From Diospyros lotus (Eukaryota; Streptophyta; Magnoliopsida; Ericales; Ebenaceae), in assembly GCF_014633365.1 (NCBI RefSeq), contig NC_068341.1, positions 42,922,044 to 42,986,043 of the forward strand: 64,000 nucleotides of DNA, written 5' to 3'. A model generated the notes under the pieces. That model worked only from the letters and a program-made list of their open reading frames with translations. It did not search any database and had not been told where the DNA came from. Positions 11,101 through 23,055 of the stretch are shown in pieces (position 1 is the first letter of the stretch; every line of letters begins with the position of its first letter). A program made the position numbers and the translations under genes.

Positions 11101-12050
11101 TTTGAAATTTGTGAAAATAAGAAAAATTGAGATCACCTCGTATAAACGAGATTATACGTGATAATTTTTGTGGGTCGGAAATTCGATATAATCTTTATGA
11201 AAGTTAGATGGATTCAAAAGGTGATGTTGATAAAGATCTTAATTTTATAACGTTTATATATATTTTTCTCTTTATGTTAGAAGGACTGTATGATTTTATT
11301 AGTTTTCCCGACTTTTTAGTTTGATCTTTCGTCGTGAGATTTGAGATACGTTCTAGTTTAAAACAATAAACGTTTTTTTTTTTATTTTTCAATGAAAATT
11401 TTATTTACAATAATTATTTTAGTGGGTTGAAATAATGATGGTTGAAAATAATTTTTGAGTCAATAATTGTTTGAATATGACTCTATATTGAAAAACAACA
11501 ACTCTATATTACTAAAATATAGTTACATTCCTCTTAAGATAAATAATATATACTAATGTCAAAAGAATCTTTAAATGACTTTACTTTGAATTTTAAAGTC
11601 ACGATCTTTACGAGTCTTCCATCTCTAAATATTGTAAGGCTTTTGATGCGAATATTAATATTTGTAATACCGACACTCTATTATTGACCAAACAAATATT
11701 TAGGGTGGACAACGATCATCTTCACATTTCACCCGTAAACATTAGAAGACTTTTGACGCAAATGTCGACATCCATAACGAAGACATCAGGTTAGTTACTG
11801 AAAAATTAATACTTTGAGAGGATATGAACTTATACATTTTAGGCTTCATAAGATTTGTCTCTTGTAAATTCATGCATATCGATCAATTCATATAGACCAT
11901 GTAAGACTCAACTCAAGAGGCGACGATTGTGACCCCAATTATAATAAGTTGAAAAAAAGAAAATTTTCTATTAATTTCAAGATTATTTTAAAAAATGTGT
12001 TCTAATACAAAATACTCACTTGTTTATAACAGTCAAGAGGCAATCATATT
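11100..12050. other. AT-rich intergenic DNA
   Basis: No gene, RNA or bounded repeat recognised. Confidence 0.6.
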
Positions 12051-12215
12051 GTTCCAAGGCATATATAGGTCGAGTAATCGGGTGAACGATATGTTGGGTT
12101 TGTATTGGTGGTTGTGAATTTAATTTTCATCTTACACAATATAACAAAGCCTCACACTTGTGATTTACTTCATTTATTAAAATCGAAGGCACGAGTGACA
12201 AAGACCGTGTAAGAA
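12051..12215 (+). mobile_element. SINE-A retroposon, degenerate copy
   Basis: Has the same layout as the SINE-A copies at 16.93 and 57.10 kb: a GTGAACGATATGTTGGGTTT-type head, a TGATTTACTTCATTTATTAAAATCGA middle region and an ACGAGTGACA...CGTGTAAGA end. CAATCAT occurs on both sides but is too short to be a secure TSD. Confidence 0.5.
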
Positions 12216-12399
12216 CAATCATCATAAGATACGTTCATATTTGTATTTAATTTTTTTTTTATTTTCTCAAAAATACATGTGATATTCTCTGACTTGTAAC
12301 TTTTTAGATATAAATAAATATATATATTTTTAAAAATACTATCATATAAAAATAAAAACTAAAAAAAATACACCACACAAATTAGATAACAAACAGAAC

Positions 12400-12591
12400 A
12401 CGTCGTTTGAGTATGGAAGGTGACTTTGAGAGCTTCCCTCCTTTGGTTGCAGTCAGCCAGCCAGCCAGCCAGCCACTTGTCACAAAGACCAAGCATAAGA
12501 ATGTGTCCCCACACCTATGGTCTCCCACTCACGCTTACCTAACGGCTCAAAATTCTCTGGCTTTTAAGTCGGAGTCCCCATCAGATTTGAC
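12400..12591. other. GC-richer unique sequence with (CAGC)n
   Basis: Contains a short CAGC tandem run near 12450-12473 and reads open on the plus strand for 73 codons, but no domain is recognisable. It could be promoter or old exon sequence. Confidence 0.35.
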
Positions 12592-12952
12592 TCAAGATCA
12601 AGGGTGCGTAAAAGTTGGATTTAATTAAAATAATTAAATTAAATTTATTAGTTTGATTCAATTTTAACTCCAGAATAGTTATTAAATTTGGAAATTTTGA
12701 TTTTTTTTGATTGGGTTCGATTCTTATATTGAAAAAAATTAAGATAATTAAACTGATTGATTTTTTTTTTCAATTTTATTCAGTTTTTTTGGTTTATTTT
12801 TTTTGTTTGATTCGATTTTTTTGTATTTGTTCAATTTTGTCAATTTTTGATTTGTTCGACCAATTCGATTCAATTTTTTATGCTATATTCAATTTCAGTG
12901 TTTTGATTAATCCGATTCCTAATCAACCGAAAGTTTACCCCTACTTAAGATC
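12592..12952. mobile_element. hAT-type MITE with near-perfect 8-bp TSD
   Basis: The element, about 12600-12944, starts AAGGGTGCGTAA and ends in the inverse of a GTAGGGGTAAACTTTCGGTT-type end. It is flanked by TCAAGATC and TTAAGATC, 7 of 8 matching, as expected for hAT insertion. It is non-coding; the internal GGTTCGATT wording is shared with the copies near 3.2, 26.6 and 50.9 kb. Confidence 0.6.
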
Positions 12953-13039
12953 TTATATTTATTACGAAGAACGAGTTATCATCTAAACTAATTTTTGTGG
13001 CACCCCAAACTAAATTAAAAAAGCACATCGTTTTGTTAT

Positions 13040-13850
13040 GTTTTAGGATGTTCACCGGTCTACTCTCTAAGATTAATTCAAGTAAATCTTTGACTGACTC
13101 TATAGGTATGACACAGTGATAAAGTATTTAGAGTTTTACATATAGTATCAGGATTTGAATCAATGCGGCGACTTGAAAAACATAATTATTGCTAGAAGGT
13201 AACATTTAGTTGGAAGGTAAGTCTCGCATAAACTACGTCGAATGTCCAAGTCTGAGTGTGTATAAACTATAATTGTATCTAGATTTACCTGAAGGGTGTG
13301 TGAGCAAAAGATCTACAAAAAAAAGATGATTAGTGCAAGTATTAATCGAAAAATAGAATAAAATGAACATACACAAAGAATAAGAAAACTCCCTGACAGT
13401 GACAATAAAGACATTCAATGCTCATATCTGAGCAATCGAATCACCACTTAGGCAATATCAAGAATAGAACCACCAAACCTTAACAAAGCCCAAACCCAAT
13501 CTGTTCACCTACCCAAGGGAAAACAAATGCTCTACACAAAGTAGAGTCTACATAGGAGCAAGAATCACAAAGATAAAGCGAGAAACCAAGAATGGATCAA
13601 GATCGTAAAAGTTTCCCTCCTAAGGATCAGCCATACCGAATATATAGAGGGAAATCGATGAGGCGCGATCCAATAACGATAAGGAGATCACCGCACAATT
13701 CAACAAGGAAACGTTGCACAAAGCAGCAAGAAAAGTCGATAAATGAGGAGGGGACATCAGTGCCAATAAGAGAGAGAGGGGGGGGGGGGAGAATGAGAGC
13801 CCCCAAAGACAGATACATACATCGATAGCTAGGACAACACAACAAATGAG
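13040..13850. other. Unclassified, possibly transposon-derived sequence
   Basis: 13080-13220 has a tRNA-like CACAGTGATAAAGTATTTAGAG and GGATTTGAATC pattern that may be a third SINE type, without a TSD. 13440-13830 is less AT-rich, with an AGAGAGAG and G9-type run near 13770-13790. Overlapping frames occur on both strands and none has a recognisable domain. Confidence 0.35.
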
Positions 13851-15440
13851 TTGTATAAGCAAATGAGTTACACAAGCAAATGGGATGGGCTTCTCATTTA
13901 TTGAGCAAATGAGTTTAAAGCCCATTTATCCTCTAAAGAAATGACTAATAAGCTTATGACCTGATTTCTATTCCGGATGATTAATAAGTGGTGATAAATG
14001 TTATATTTTAATCATTGGGTGAGACATATGAATACTAGACCTACCCAAAAAATAATCACTGTCTTAAACTTTATTTGAAAACATAAAACTAACAGAATGT
14101 ATCAGGAGGAGGGAAGGTCACTCACCCTTGAGATTAATTTGACAAAATTTGGACACCTAAAGTGAATAATAATAATAATAAAAAAGAGTAAATCTTTGAC
14201 CAGCTCGATAGATCCATTTAACCTGACACAATATGAAATTAATCATGTCAGTACGCTCAAACTCATCTTCGTACAAATATTGTCTAAAAAATTAAAGTTC
14301 AACTATTAAGTATATTTTTTAACTCGCACATGCATGATACGAACCACACCCCCACTGTACAATAATAATAAAGAAACAAATATGCAGCATGTGGGAAACT
14401 GGATAAGATTCTAGAGTTGGGCTTTTACTGATTTGGGCTGGGCCCAGGCCCATCAACTTGAACTGAATTGAAGTCTAAAATAAACCCTAAACCCGGACAT
14501 ACCATAAGCTTTGTGTTCCATCTGCTATTAAATGTAAACTATAATTACTTATGCAATGTTATTGTGGAGGAATACTCTATTTTTTGGTAAACTTACATAA
14601 ATATCTTTGTTTTGAGTTTTTTAGGAGCGATACTTGTCTCAAGGTACTCAAATTTGGATCGAGACAACCGGATACATGAAATTTTAAAACTAAGTTAAAA
14701 TCTAACTTGAAAATATACAATATTAAGATAAAAAATATAACCCAGATGACTAGTTTTAAATCTAGATCCTCACCACTTCTTGTTAAGATCGTCCTATGAG
14801 TTGAGATTTAATCATCCATATGGTATAATCATGACCTTTCAGTGATTTCGCAATATGTTTATATAAAGATATGAATTTCAAGAATTAAGTATATCGTTTA
14901 TTACATATGGTTACTCTACTCTACCATTAGCTAGTTGATTTGATTGTCAAAAGTTATACTAAAGTGGGTGGTGGGGGTGGGAATTGAGCTCCACATTTTT
15001 TCTTCAAGTTGAAAAGATTTTGGACCAGTTCGGGTCCAGGGAAGTTATCAGATGCACTTGATTTGGGATAAACTAGATGGTGATCGATTTCAACCATCAT
15101 CGCCTATATATCTAGATAGTCTTTAAAAGTATTTTTTAAGTTTAGTTTGAAGAAATAAAAGAAAAAAAATTATGAGAAAAAAAGAAAAAAAATCTAATTG
15201 AAAGGACTTGGATATGATATATATACATGCGCGTGCGCAAGTCACTAAAATTTAAGAGTTAAAAGTTAAATTAATTATTATATTTTGAAAATACATACAT
15301 TATCATTATAACTATGCAGTATGTGTGGTTATTATGATTGGGAGATAAATTTGGAGCTATTAATAGTATTAAAATGTTAGAAGATGTTAAAAATACATTT
15401 ATCATTTATGATACATAAAAATATCTCGGGTACCTATTTG
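13850..15440. other. AT-rich intergenic DNA with a promoter-like motif cluster
   Basis: No gene. At about 14430-14495 a GGGCTGGGCCCAGGCCCA run (site II-type TGGGCC/T elements) is followed by AAACCCTAAA (telo-box). That pair is typical of promoters of plant ribosomal and other housekeeping genes, but no open frame follows on either side. Confidence 0.45.
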
Positions 15441-15454
15441 ACTTATTCTAAATG

Positions 15455-15885
15455 TTTCCTGTATCGAAACATCGAGAAACACCAAAAAAAGTTTTTTAAA
15501 CCGTTTCTGCAATTTTAAAAATATTTCAGAATCGTTTCATATTAGAAAAATATCAAAAATACCTTTTTGATTTGAAAATCAATTTTTGTCCATGAATAAG
15601 TTAGAGATCGAAAAAATTTTCCTATATTATATGATATAAAAATATAGAGAAATTTTTTATATTATAATATATAATATAATTATATAAAATTTATATATTA
15701 TATATTAATTTTTAATATACAATTTTCTATATTAAAATTTATATTTATCAAAAGGCCCCTATATTTTTTTTTTATTTAAGTGCTTCTCTGCATTTTCGTT
15801 TCTTACTTTTTTTAAAAATATTATTTCTCCGTTAACATTTTGTACCGTATCTTATTACCGTTTCTATTTTCATGCAAGCTAGTTT
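15455..15885 (+). repeat. Dispersed repeat R1, copy 2
   Basis: The longest copy. It begins TTTCCTGTATCGAAACATCG, includes GTTTCTGCAATTTTAAAAATATTTC, and ends GTATCTTATTACCGTTTCTATTTTC. An AT-rich expansion lies at 15630-15760. Confidence 0.65.
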
Positions 15886-15889
15886 ACTA

Positions 15890-16920
15890 TAATAGCTAAT
15901 ATCACATCAATTTTGAAAGTACAATAAGTTATTTGATATTTCTTAAAGTATAATGATTAAATTGGCCTAAATTATAGAAGTTTAGTGACTTATTTGATAT
16001 TTTATTTTATTTTATTTAAATATATATATAATCCTATATATAACTATTAATTATCCTCAAGATTTTTACTCCATAAGATTTTTACTACCACATGTTAAAC
16101 ATCTGAAGGTGGTAGGTGGATGTCTATTTGCCCCCTTGCGATATATATGGATGTCTAATCTTAGAAATTAGATGGATAGGGCATCCACCAACTTCTGATT
16201 TGACAATAGTGCTAAAGGAATAAATTCATTGAAAATATTATTTAAATATTTAAATTTAACACTTATAATAATATTTTTTATAAAGATACGGATCAAAAAA
16301 GATCCCTAGAGTTCACTTTACACTATGTTTGTAGATTGATTCAAGCGAATTCGTCGAGATTATCGTATAAAAAAACTAAGATTTATCTGTTACAACTTAA
16401 ATTTAACAAATTTTATTGATGTGAATATTTAACTCATGTTAATTTTATATTGATGTCTTATATATTTGCATTGATATCATTCAAATTCCAAAATAAAAAA
16501 TATCATCTCAAATTTGAATGTTCAAATATAAATTGATTGATTATGCCTTCAACCTTTGAAGTTTTTAATTAAAAAAAAAACCCTTTGATTAAGGTTTCAC
16601 AATTTCACTTTTTTTTTCCAAATATAATTGATGTTGTCAATGCATAGTACAACTTCAAATATATTTAAATAAATTTTTATAAATTAATGTGATACATATA
16701 AATTTTATAATAGTTTTATTTAAAACGAATAATAATTTCATAATAATTTATTGAAAATTAACAATAGAATCTACTCACCATTATGAGATATTATTAATTT
16801 TAAATAAGATAATTATAAACTAATATTAATCTTAAATAAAATTATTATAAATTTTATTAATTTATAAAATTTATTGATCAAATTTATTTATGAGTATAAT
16901 ATTTTTAATGCTTGAAATAA
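15890..16920. other. AT-rich intergenic DNA
   Basis: No gene or bounded repeat recognised. Confidence 0.6.
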
Positions 16921-16921
16921 T

Positions 16922-17101
16922 AATTATTTCTTAGGATGATGGTCGTTATGCGACCTCCAGTGCTCGTGTTCTCGATTATATCAGGGGAGACAAATTGTAT
17001 GTGCATAGGGAGAAGATCGAACTCATGACCCACCAAACTGACATTAGTATATCACTTCTTCGATTATTCGATCTATACTCGGGGGTAACAATTATTTCTT
17101 A
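16922..17101 (-). mobile_element. SINE-A retroposon with a perfect 12-bp TSD
   Basis: The body, 16934-17089, is flanked on both sides by AATTATTTCTTA. On the minus strand it reads GTGGGTCATGAGTTCGATC, a box-B-like word of a tRNA-derived SINE, then GAGAACACGAG...GAGGTCGCATAA, as in the copy at 57.10 kb. It is non-coding. Variable-length exact TSDs support retroposition. Confidence 0.75.
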
Positions 17102-17471
17102 TTCCATAGCATATCAGCATAGGTGATTAATGAAGCAGTATCTGGGCATGTCTAGAATGTGTCTATTATTCATGTGGTAAAATTTAATACAATTATTTAT
17201 GTGACATTTCACTAGTGATGTATATTTTTTTATTTATGCGATTCAATAAACAATCTTTAGAATATGATTGATCGTTATTTAGAGTTAAGATGTGTTGAAA
17301 TAAAATTGCTTAATTAGTGAATTATTTTTTTATAATAAGATTGTAGACATAGATCTATTGAGAGTGAACCACATTAATTAATTTTTGTATCTATTTTCTT
17401 TTAAATTCTATTTGTGATTTGCACAATTTTATCCTAATATATATATATATATGTGTGTATTTATTTATAAA

Positions 17472-17830
17472 GGGTAAATTGCACTAGTAGTCCTTGAACA
17501 TTGTATTTTATAATAAATTGATCATTATACTTTAATTTTTGTCACAATAATTGTCCAAATTTTTATTTTTATTACAATTCAATCTATTTTTTTATTTTTT
17601 ATCAAATTCTGTTAACGAAAACTAACATAATATCTATTAATACAACCCTCAAAGTCACTTGATTGTGGAGTTTGTGTTAATTTTAATATTAAGTGATATT
17701 TGACTTTATAATAATGTATATTACATCAATACTTGTTAATAGAACTTGATAAAAAATCAATCAAGTGAGTAAATTATTATAATAAAAATAATAGAATACA
17801 AAATTTAATAATTAATTTTGTAATTTATCC
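17472..17830. mobile_element. Mutator-like MITE
   Basis: About 359 bp with inverted ends: GGGTAAATTGCACTAG at the left, and the inverse of GGATAAATTACAAAATTAAT at the right. The next bases pair further (CATTGTATT...AATACAA-type words). This resembles the element at 49.32 kb, which has a clean 9-bp TSD; no TSD is clear here. Confidence 0.5.
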
Positions 17831-18029
17831 TATATTGTTGTCAAAATATAACAATAAATTTGTTTGTAACGAGAGATTGTCTTGAATATAGTTTTTGAAA
17901 GACTTGTAGAAAAAACAATCAAGTAATTAAGGGATGTGAATGAATCTCCCATGTAAACCCTCCGGTCACTTGAACTGGAGTCACTTGGTCTCGATCTTCC
18001 AATAATTTTATGCATTTGAGATTTATTTT

Positions 18030-18580
18030 TGTGAACTTTTTCTTATGAACTCAGGTCCATTTTCTTGGAGTAGACAGTACCAGTCCTATCTTGACCCTCA
18101 GCCCACGGCCCAATCTCGATCCAACCTTGACCCAATCCTGACCCTACGCCAGTCTACAATAATAATATCATTGCAGTTGCATGCTGGGTACTCCCACGCG
18201 TCCTCTTGATTCCATCTTCATTAATGACAGATTCCATCTGCATTTAATGAAGGTCTGGTTGGCACCATGACACCGTCAGGAAGTCCCGTCGATGTCGGAT
18301 ATTCAGTCCCATCACCCTGCAATGGCCAATGCAAGCATGCATGTAGGAGAACATTTCCTCATTCTATATAAATTAGCTCTACCAAGAGCTCATATATATA
18401 TTTTTCTAACTTATTGATACTCTATCAACTTGGTCTCTTATTAAGTGTTGAAGTGTTTACATATGCCAATCATCCCCCGATGGACTGATCGTCGAAGCTC
18501 ATTTCTTGTCGTTGCAAGCCTCTGCTGACCATTCCTTTGGACATAATGGAACAAAGACAATAAACTATGACAATTGGCAT
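18030..18580 (+). mobile_element. LTR remnant
   Basis: GC-richer sequence with a TCTATATAAATT TATA-type sequence near 18365. It is followed by TCTAACTTATTGATACTC...TTGAAGTGTTTACATATGCC, the leader wording common after the TATA box in plant LTRs. The same layout is seen in the solo LTR at 44.74-45.19 kb. Ends and TSD were not found. Confidence 0.5.
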
Positions 18581-18968
18581 GACATTCTATTTAGATGAAA
18601 AACATTAAAGAGAAACAGAGACGAGAAGGAACCAATAAAGTTGACCAAACAAAAAAAAAATGGAGCCATCTCATTCGCTTTTGAGACGCTATACAAGGTA
18701 CGATCAAAACAAGCACCAAGGTATCATTAACCCTCTTTCCTTCAACAAATTTCATATATTTATAATGATATGATTGATATACAGTGAGACATATTAATAT
18801 AGTCCTCACAAAGCAACAAATCCATGAGCAAATTAAAGATGGGTTTTGCAAATTAATTCATTAATTAAAGCCTAAAGCCAGTGATTTTGATAAATAATTA
18901 ATAAGAGGCCGGTCAACAGATTAAGAAATAAATAAATGGACGGACGATAAGCCAGTTGCACTCTTTGA

Positions 18969-18973
<5 letters not shown>

Positions 18974-19004
<31 letters not shown>
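18974..19004. repeat. (CT)n microsatellite
   Basis: Uninterrupted CT run of about 15 units. Confidence 0.95.
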
Positions 19005-19007
<3 letters not shown>

Positions 19008-19199
19008 CAATCCTTAATTAAGCCTGCAATTAGGTTAACCAATGGAGCAAAGCCAAATTAGTGAGTTTTTTATGTTTGCTTCCATTGCTAATTAGACAGT
19101 TTGAATATGGTTTTGACCCACTTTTAAAATGATCTAAAATGATAGCTATTATATTGAGCCAAGCTATGATGCTGGGAAATGTCTTGAGGGTATCATTTT

Positions 19200-19512
19200 A
19201 ATGCTTTCAAAATGTTTACTGTATCGAAATATCTAGAAATATATCAATTTTTTTTTGGGATCGTTTATGCAATTTTAGCAACGTTTCGGGCCATTTTATA
19301 ATATTAAAAAAATGTCAAAAATGCATTTCTGACGAAAAGATTAGAGACAAAAGACTTTTAAGCCTAAATTATAATAACTATTTTTTATAATTTTCTATAT
19401 TAAAATTATATTTACAAAGGCTCTCATATTTTTTTTGTTTATACATTTCTTGCGTTTTAATTAGTTTCTTATTTTTTAAAAAAAATGTTTTATTTCATAT
19501 CGTATCTATTGA
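19200..19512 (+). repeat. Dispersed repeat R1, copy 3
   Basis: Begins TTTACTGTATCGAAATATC, includes CGTTTATGCAATTTTAGCAACGTTTC and ends TTTCATATCGTATCTATTG, matching copies at 5.5 and 15.5 kb in order and orientation. Confidence 0.6.
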
Positions 19513-20182
19513 ATAAATGTTCATGTCGGACTAGTTCTGGGCGAAGGTATACGTCAAAAGGGAATGATAGGCTCCAGAAAGATAAACTCCGAGAGGGATT
19601 TCTTTGGGAGAAAAAAGAAGGCTTCGAGAGGAACACAAGGGTTCTATTGGGCTCTTCTCTGAGAATGATGTACTTGGCCCAGGAAGGAAGCGACCTAAGA
19701 ATAAGGCAACTCAAGAATGGAACTTTTGGTCCAGGAAGAACGCATCCCAGGAATAAAATGAACATGTGTTTGGCTGGAAGGAAATCACTCAATTCTGGGA
19801 GGACAATTGCTTGTTCCGAGCAGGCCTGGCCTGAACAGGGGCAGTCAGTGCGATTGCTTTGGGCCTATTATTCAGGGAGCCCAAAATATTTTTAGTTAGT
19901 ATTATATTATACTATTATAATTATTAAATGATTTAATATTCAAAAAAAAAATTGGGCGGACCCTTCAACTCCACTGATCTAAGATTCTAAGTTGATCCTT
20001 CCGCTTAGTGCTGTGCAGACTCCTCATTCTTTAAGTCCGTTGATTTAAGATTCTAAGCTATCCTTGTGAACTTTATGTGGAGGGGGATTTCTTAAATTTT
20101 AGGTTATGTTGTTCTTTATTTATTCTTTGAAGTATTAAAATTGTATTGGCTTTCCTTGTATTGTTTCTGTTTTCAAGTAACA

Positions 20183-22752
20183 ATGCTTAATAAGAAACAC
20201 TCATCTGGAAGTCAAAAAAGAAAAAGACAGATAGAAGAATTAACTCAATCTCAAAAGGGAGCTCTAGATAAATTTTTTCAAAACAAAACAAATAGTTCAC
20301 TTGATAACTCAACTGAAGATTTAGTCAATGAATCTGAGCAGCAAAATCATGTTGAAGAATTTGTAGGAATTGATAATAATTTAGTCAATAAATCTGAACA
20401 ACAAAATTATGTGGAAGAATTGGTAGGAACTGAGAATGATTTTAATGCACAGGTAGGTGACTTAGGTGAAGATGAACATGTCGAGAATAAAGATTTTGAT
20501 CATCTTTGTAATAATGAAGACACTGAACCTAAGGGTGTAGAATCAAATTTTCCTTTAAACATTTTTTATCCTAGAATTTGGAATAATCTAAATGATAAAA
20601 ATGAGAGCTTTACTTGTGGAAAAATGTCCTGTAAGAGATAATAATATCAAATTTCCCAGGGATTAAAACTTTAGATATTTTTTCTCTACTTATTACATGA
20701 GAAAGTTACTAAATGAAGAGAGTCATGACAAAAAATGGCTAGTATACTCAAAGGAATTGGATAAGGTATTTTGTTTTTGTTGTAAATTGTTTAAGATAAT
20801 GTGTTGTAGAAGTTAATTAGCAAACGAAGGACTTAGAGATTGGAAACATCTTAGTGAGAGGCTTAAACAACATTAAACACATAACTAACATGAGTTCTTG
20901 GATTGAATTACATAACAGATTGAAAAAAAATGAAATAATTGATAAAGGCATACAAGAACAAATTAGGAGAGAGAAGGAACACTGGAAACATGTTTTGGTA
21001 AGAATAATTTTTGTTGTCAAATGTCTTGCTAAATATAATATTGCATTTCGTGAAACAAAAGAGAGAATTATGAAGAAAATAATGGTATTTTTTTAGGTAT
21101 ATTGGAAATGGTTGTTGAATTTGATTCAATAATGCGAGAACATTTTCGACGAATTCAAAATGATGAGATTCATCATCATTATCTAAGCCATAAGATTTAA
21201 AATGAGCTAATAGTTTTGCTGGCTTCAAAAGTCAGAAGTGCAATCATTGAGAAAATCAAACAAGCAAAATATTTTTCACTAAAACTTGATTGCACTCTTG
21301 ACTCAAGTCACAAGTAACAAATGATTTTAATAATATAGTATGTGGATGTGTCTAGGAGTCCAGTGAAAATAGAAGAGTACTTTTTAGAGTTTTTAATTGT
21401 GAAAGATACATCAAGATTAGAACTTTTTAATGAATTGGACTATGTCCTAGAAAGTCTCTTGGTCTTAAAATTGATGATGCTAGAGGACAGAGTTATGATT
21501 ATGGTTTTAATATGAAAGGAAAATATCAAGGTGTACAAAGAAGATTACTTGAAATAAATCCTAGACTTTTGTTCATGCCATGTGGTTGTCATTCTTTTAA
21601 TTTAACACTGTGTGATATGGCAAACTGTTGTGTGAAAGCGAAATCCTTTTTTGGGGTGGTTCAGCGCATTTATTGTGTTTTTGCTAATTCTAAAAAGCGT
21701 TAAAATTTTTTACAAGATCATGTAGATGGTTTAACTCTCAAAACATTGTCAACTACACGTTGGGAAAGTCATGTAGAGAGTGTTAAAACAATAAGATCCC
21801 AAGCTGCTCAAATAAAAGAAGCTTTATTTAAAGTAGCAGAAACTAGTGAAGATGCTAAAATAAAAAGTGAAGCTGAAAGTTTAGCAACACATGAACTAGA
21901 AAATTTTGAGTTTTTATTAGGCATGGTTATTTGGCATAATATTTTGTTGAAAATTAATTTAGTCAACAAAAAGTTACAATCTAAAAATATGTGCATTAAT
22001 GCTGCTTTAAAAAATTTGGAAGGGCTTATTTCTTTTTTTGAGAATTATGGAGAAAATGTATTTGCATCTGCTATGATTGAAGCTAAAACTATTGCTTATG
22101 ATATGGGGATTGAACTTAAATTTCCTAAAAAACTTCAAAGTCATAGAAATAAACAATTTGATGAGAATGCCAATGATGAGACAGTACAATCAGTTAAAAA
22201 TTTATTTAGAGTCAATTATTTCATTTGTGTAGTGGATATGGCTCTTTCTTCATTAAGGAGTAGATTTGAACAAATGCAAACATATGATGGTATTTTTGGG
22301 TTCTTGTTTAATTCAAAGAAGTTAACTTCATTGGGTGATGAGGAATTGAAAAATTGTTGAGCTTGAAACTACTTTAAGAAATGGGAGTCTTCTGATGTTG
22401 ATGCAAGTGATTTTTTTTTCTAGAGTTGCAGGTGCTGTAATATCTTTTACCATCAGCAGTAAACAAAACACTTGAAATTGTAGAGTTTGTAAAAGATATG
22501 TACTGTTTTTCAAATGTTTTGATTACCTATAGAATACTATTGACTGTACTTGTGATTGTAGCATCTGTAGAAAAAAAGTTTTCTAAATTAAAATTATTGA
22601 AATGTTACTTGAGGTCTACCATGTCACAAGAAAGGCTAAATGAGCTAGCAATATTATTATCCATTGAAAATGAGATGTTAGAAAAGCTTGAATTTGAAAG
22701 CATCATTGAGGATTTTGCTTCTCAAAATGCAAGAAGAAAATTATTTAAATAA
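20183..22752 (+). pseudogene. hAT transposase relic (zinc-finger MYM/DUF4371 type)
   Basis: Broken transposase of the plant 'zinc finger MYM-type protein 1-like' hAT group, normally a nuclear DNA-cutting enzyme of about 750-800 aa. The start at 20183 follows an acceptor-like TTTTCAAG, suggesting a leader intron. Pieces in order: a KKHSSGSQKRKRQIEEL N-terminus (20183-20641), a cysteine-bearing [11 protein letters not shown] (about 20765-20795), NMKGKYQGVQRRLLEINPR and MPCGCHSFNLTLCD (21510-21620), TTRWESHVESVKTIR through the DUF4371-like region (21746-22360), and a C-terminal dimerisation region KLKLLKCYLRSTMSQERLNEL (about 22580-22750). At least six stops or frame changes separate these, so no full transposase can be made. 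Base use is as AT-rich as the flanks, consistent with long decay. Confidence 0.8.
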
Positions 22753-22816
22753 TACTTTTTTAGTTGTGATTTTGTTGTTTTTCACCTTATCTTACAAGTG
22801 GTGATGATATTTTGCT

Positions 22817-23055
22817 GATTGTTAAGGATGCAAAGGGATTTCGAGTAGGCTGCTATTGTTTGCTTTAGCTATTGAGGAAGAAAATACTTTTTTGTTTTTC
22901 TAGTTGTTGAGGATGCAAAAGATTCAAGTAGGTTGCTGCAGTTTGCTTTGGCTATTGAGGATGTAAAGACATTTTTGTTTTGCTGGTTGCTAACGCTGAG
23001 GATGCAAAGGGATTTTAAATAGATTGATGTTGTTTTGCTTCAGCTATTCAGTATG
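22817..23055. repeat. Three imperfect repeats at the hAT 3' end
   Basis: Three units of about 80 bp share GAGGATGCAAAG, AAGTAGGTTGCTG-like and TTTGCTTTGGCTATTGAGGA words. They lie between the transposase stop and the right end. Subterminal repeats of this kind can be transposase-binding sites in hAT elements; that role is inference. Confidence 0.6.

Noticed and set aside
13592..13925. Overlapping open frames on both strands near 13.6-13.9 kb
   Set aside because: Low-complexity purine/pyrimidine bias with a G-run; no domain and no splice context.
21746..22360. Separate 204-aa host gene
   Set aside because: Its sequence is the middle of a hAT transposase and it lies in order with other pieces of the same relic.
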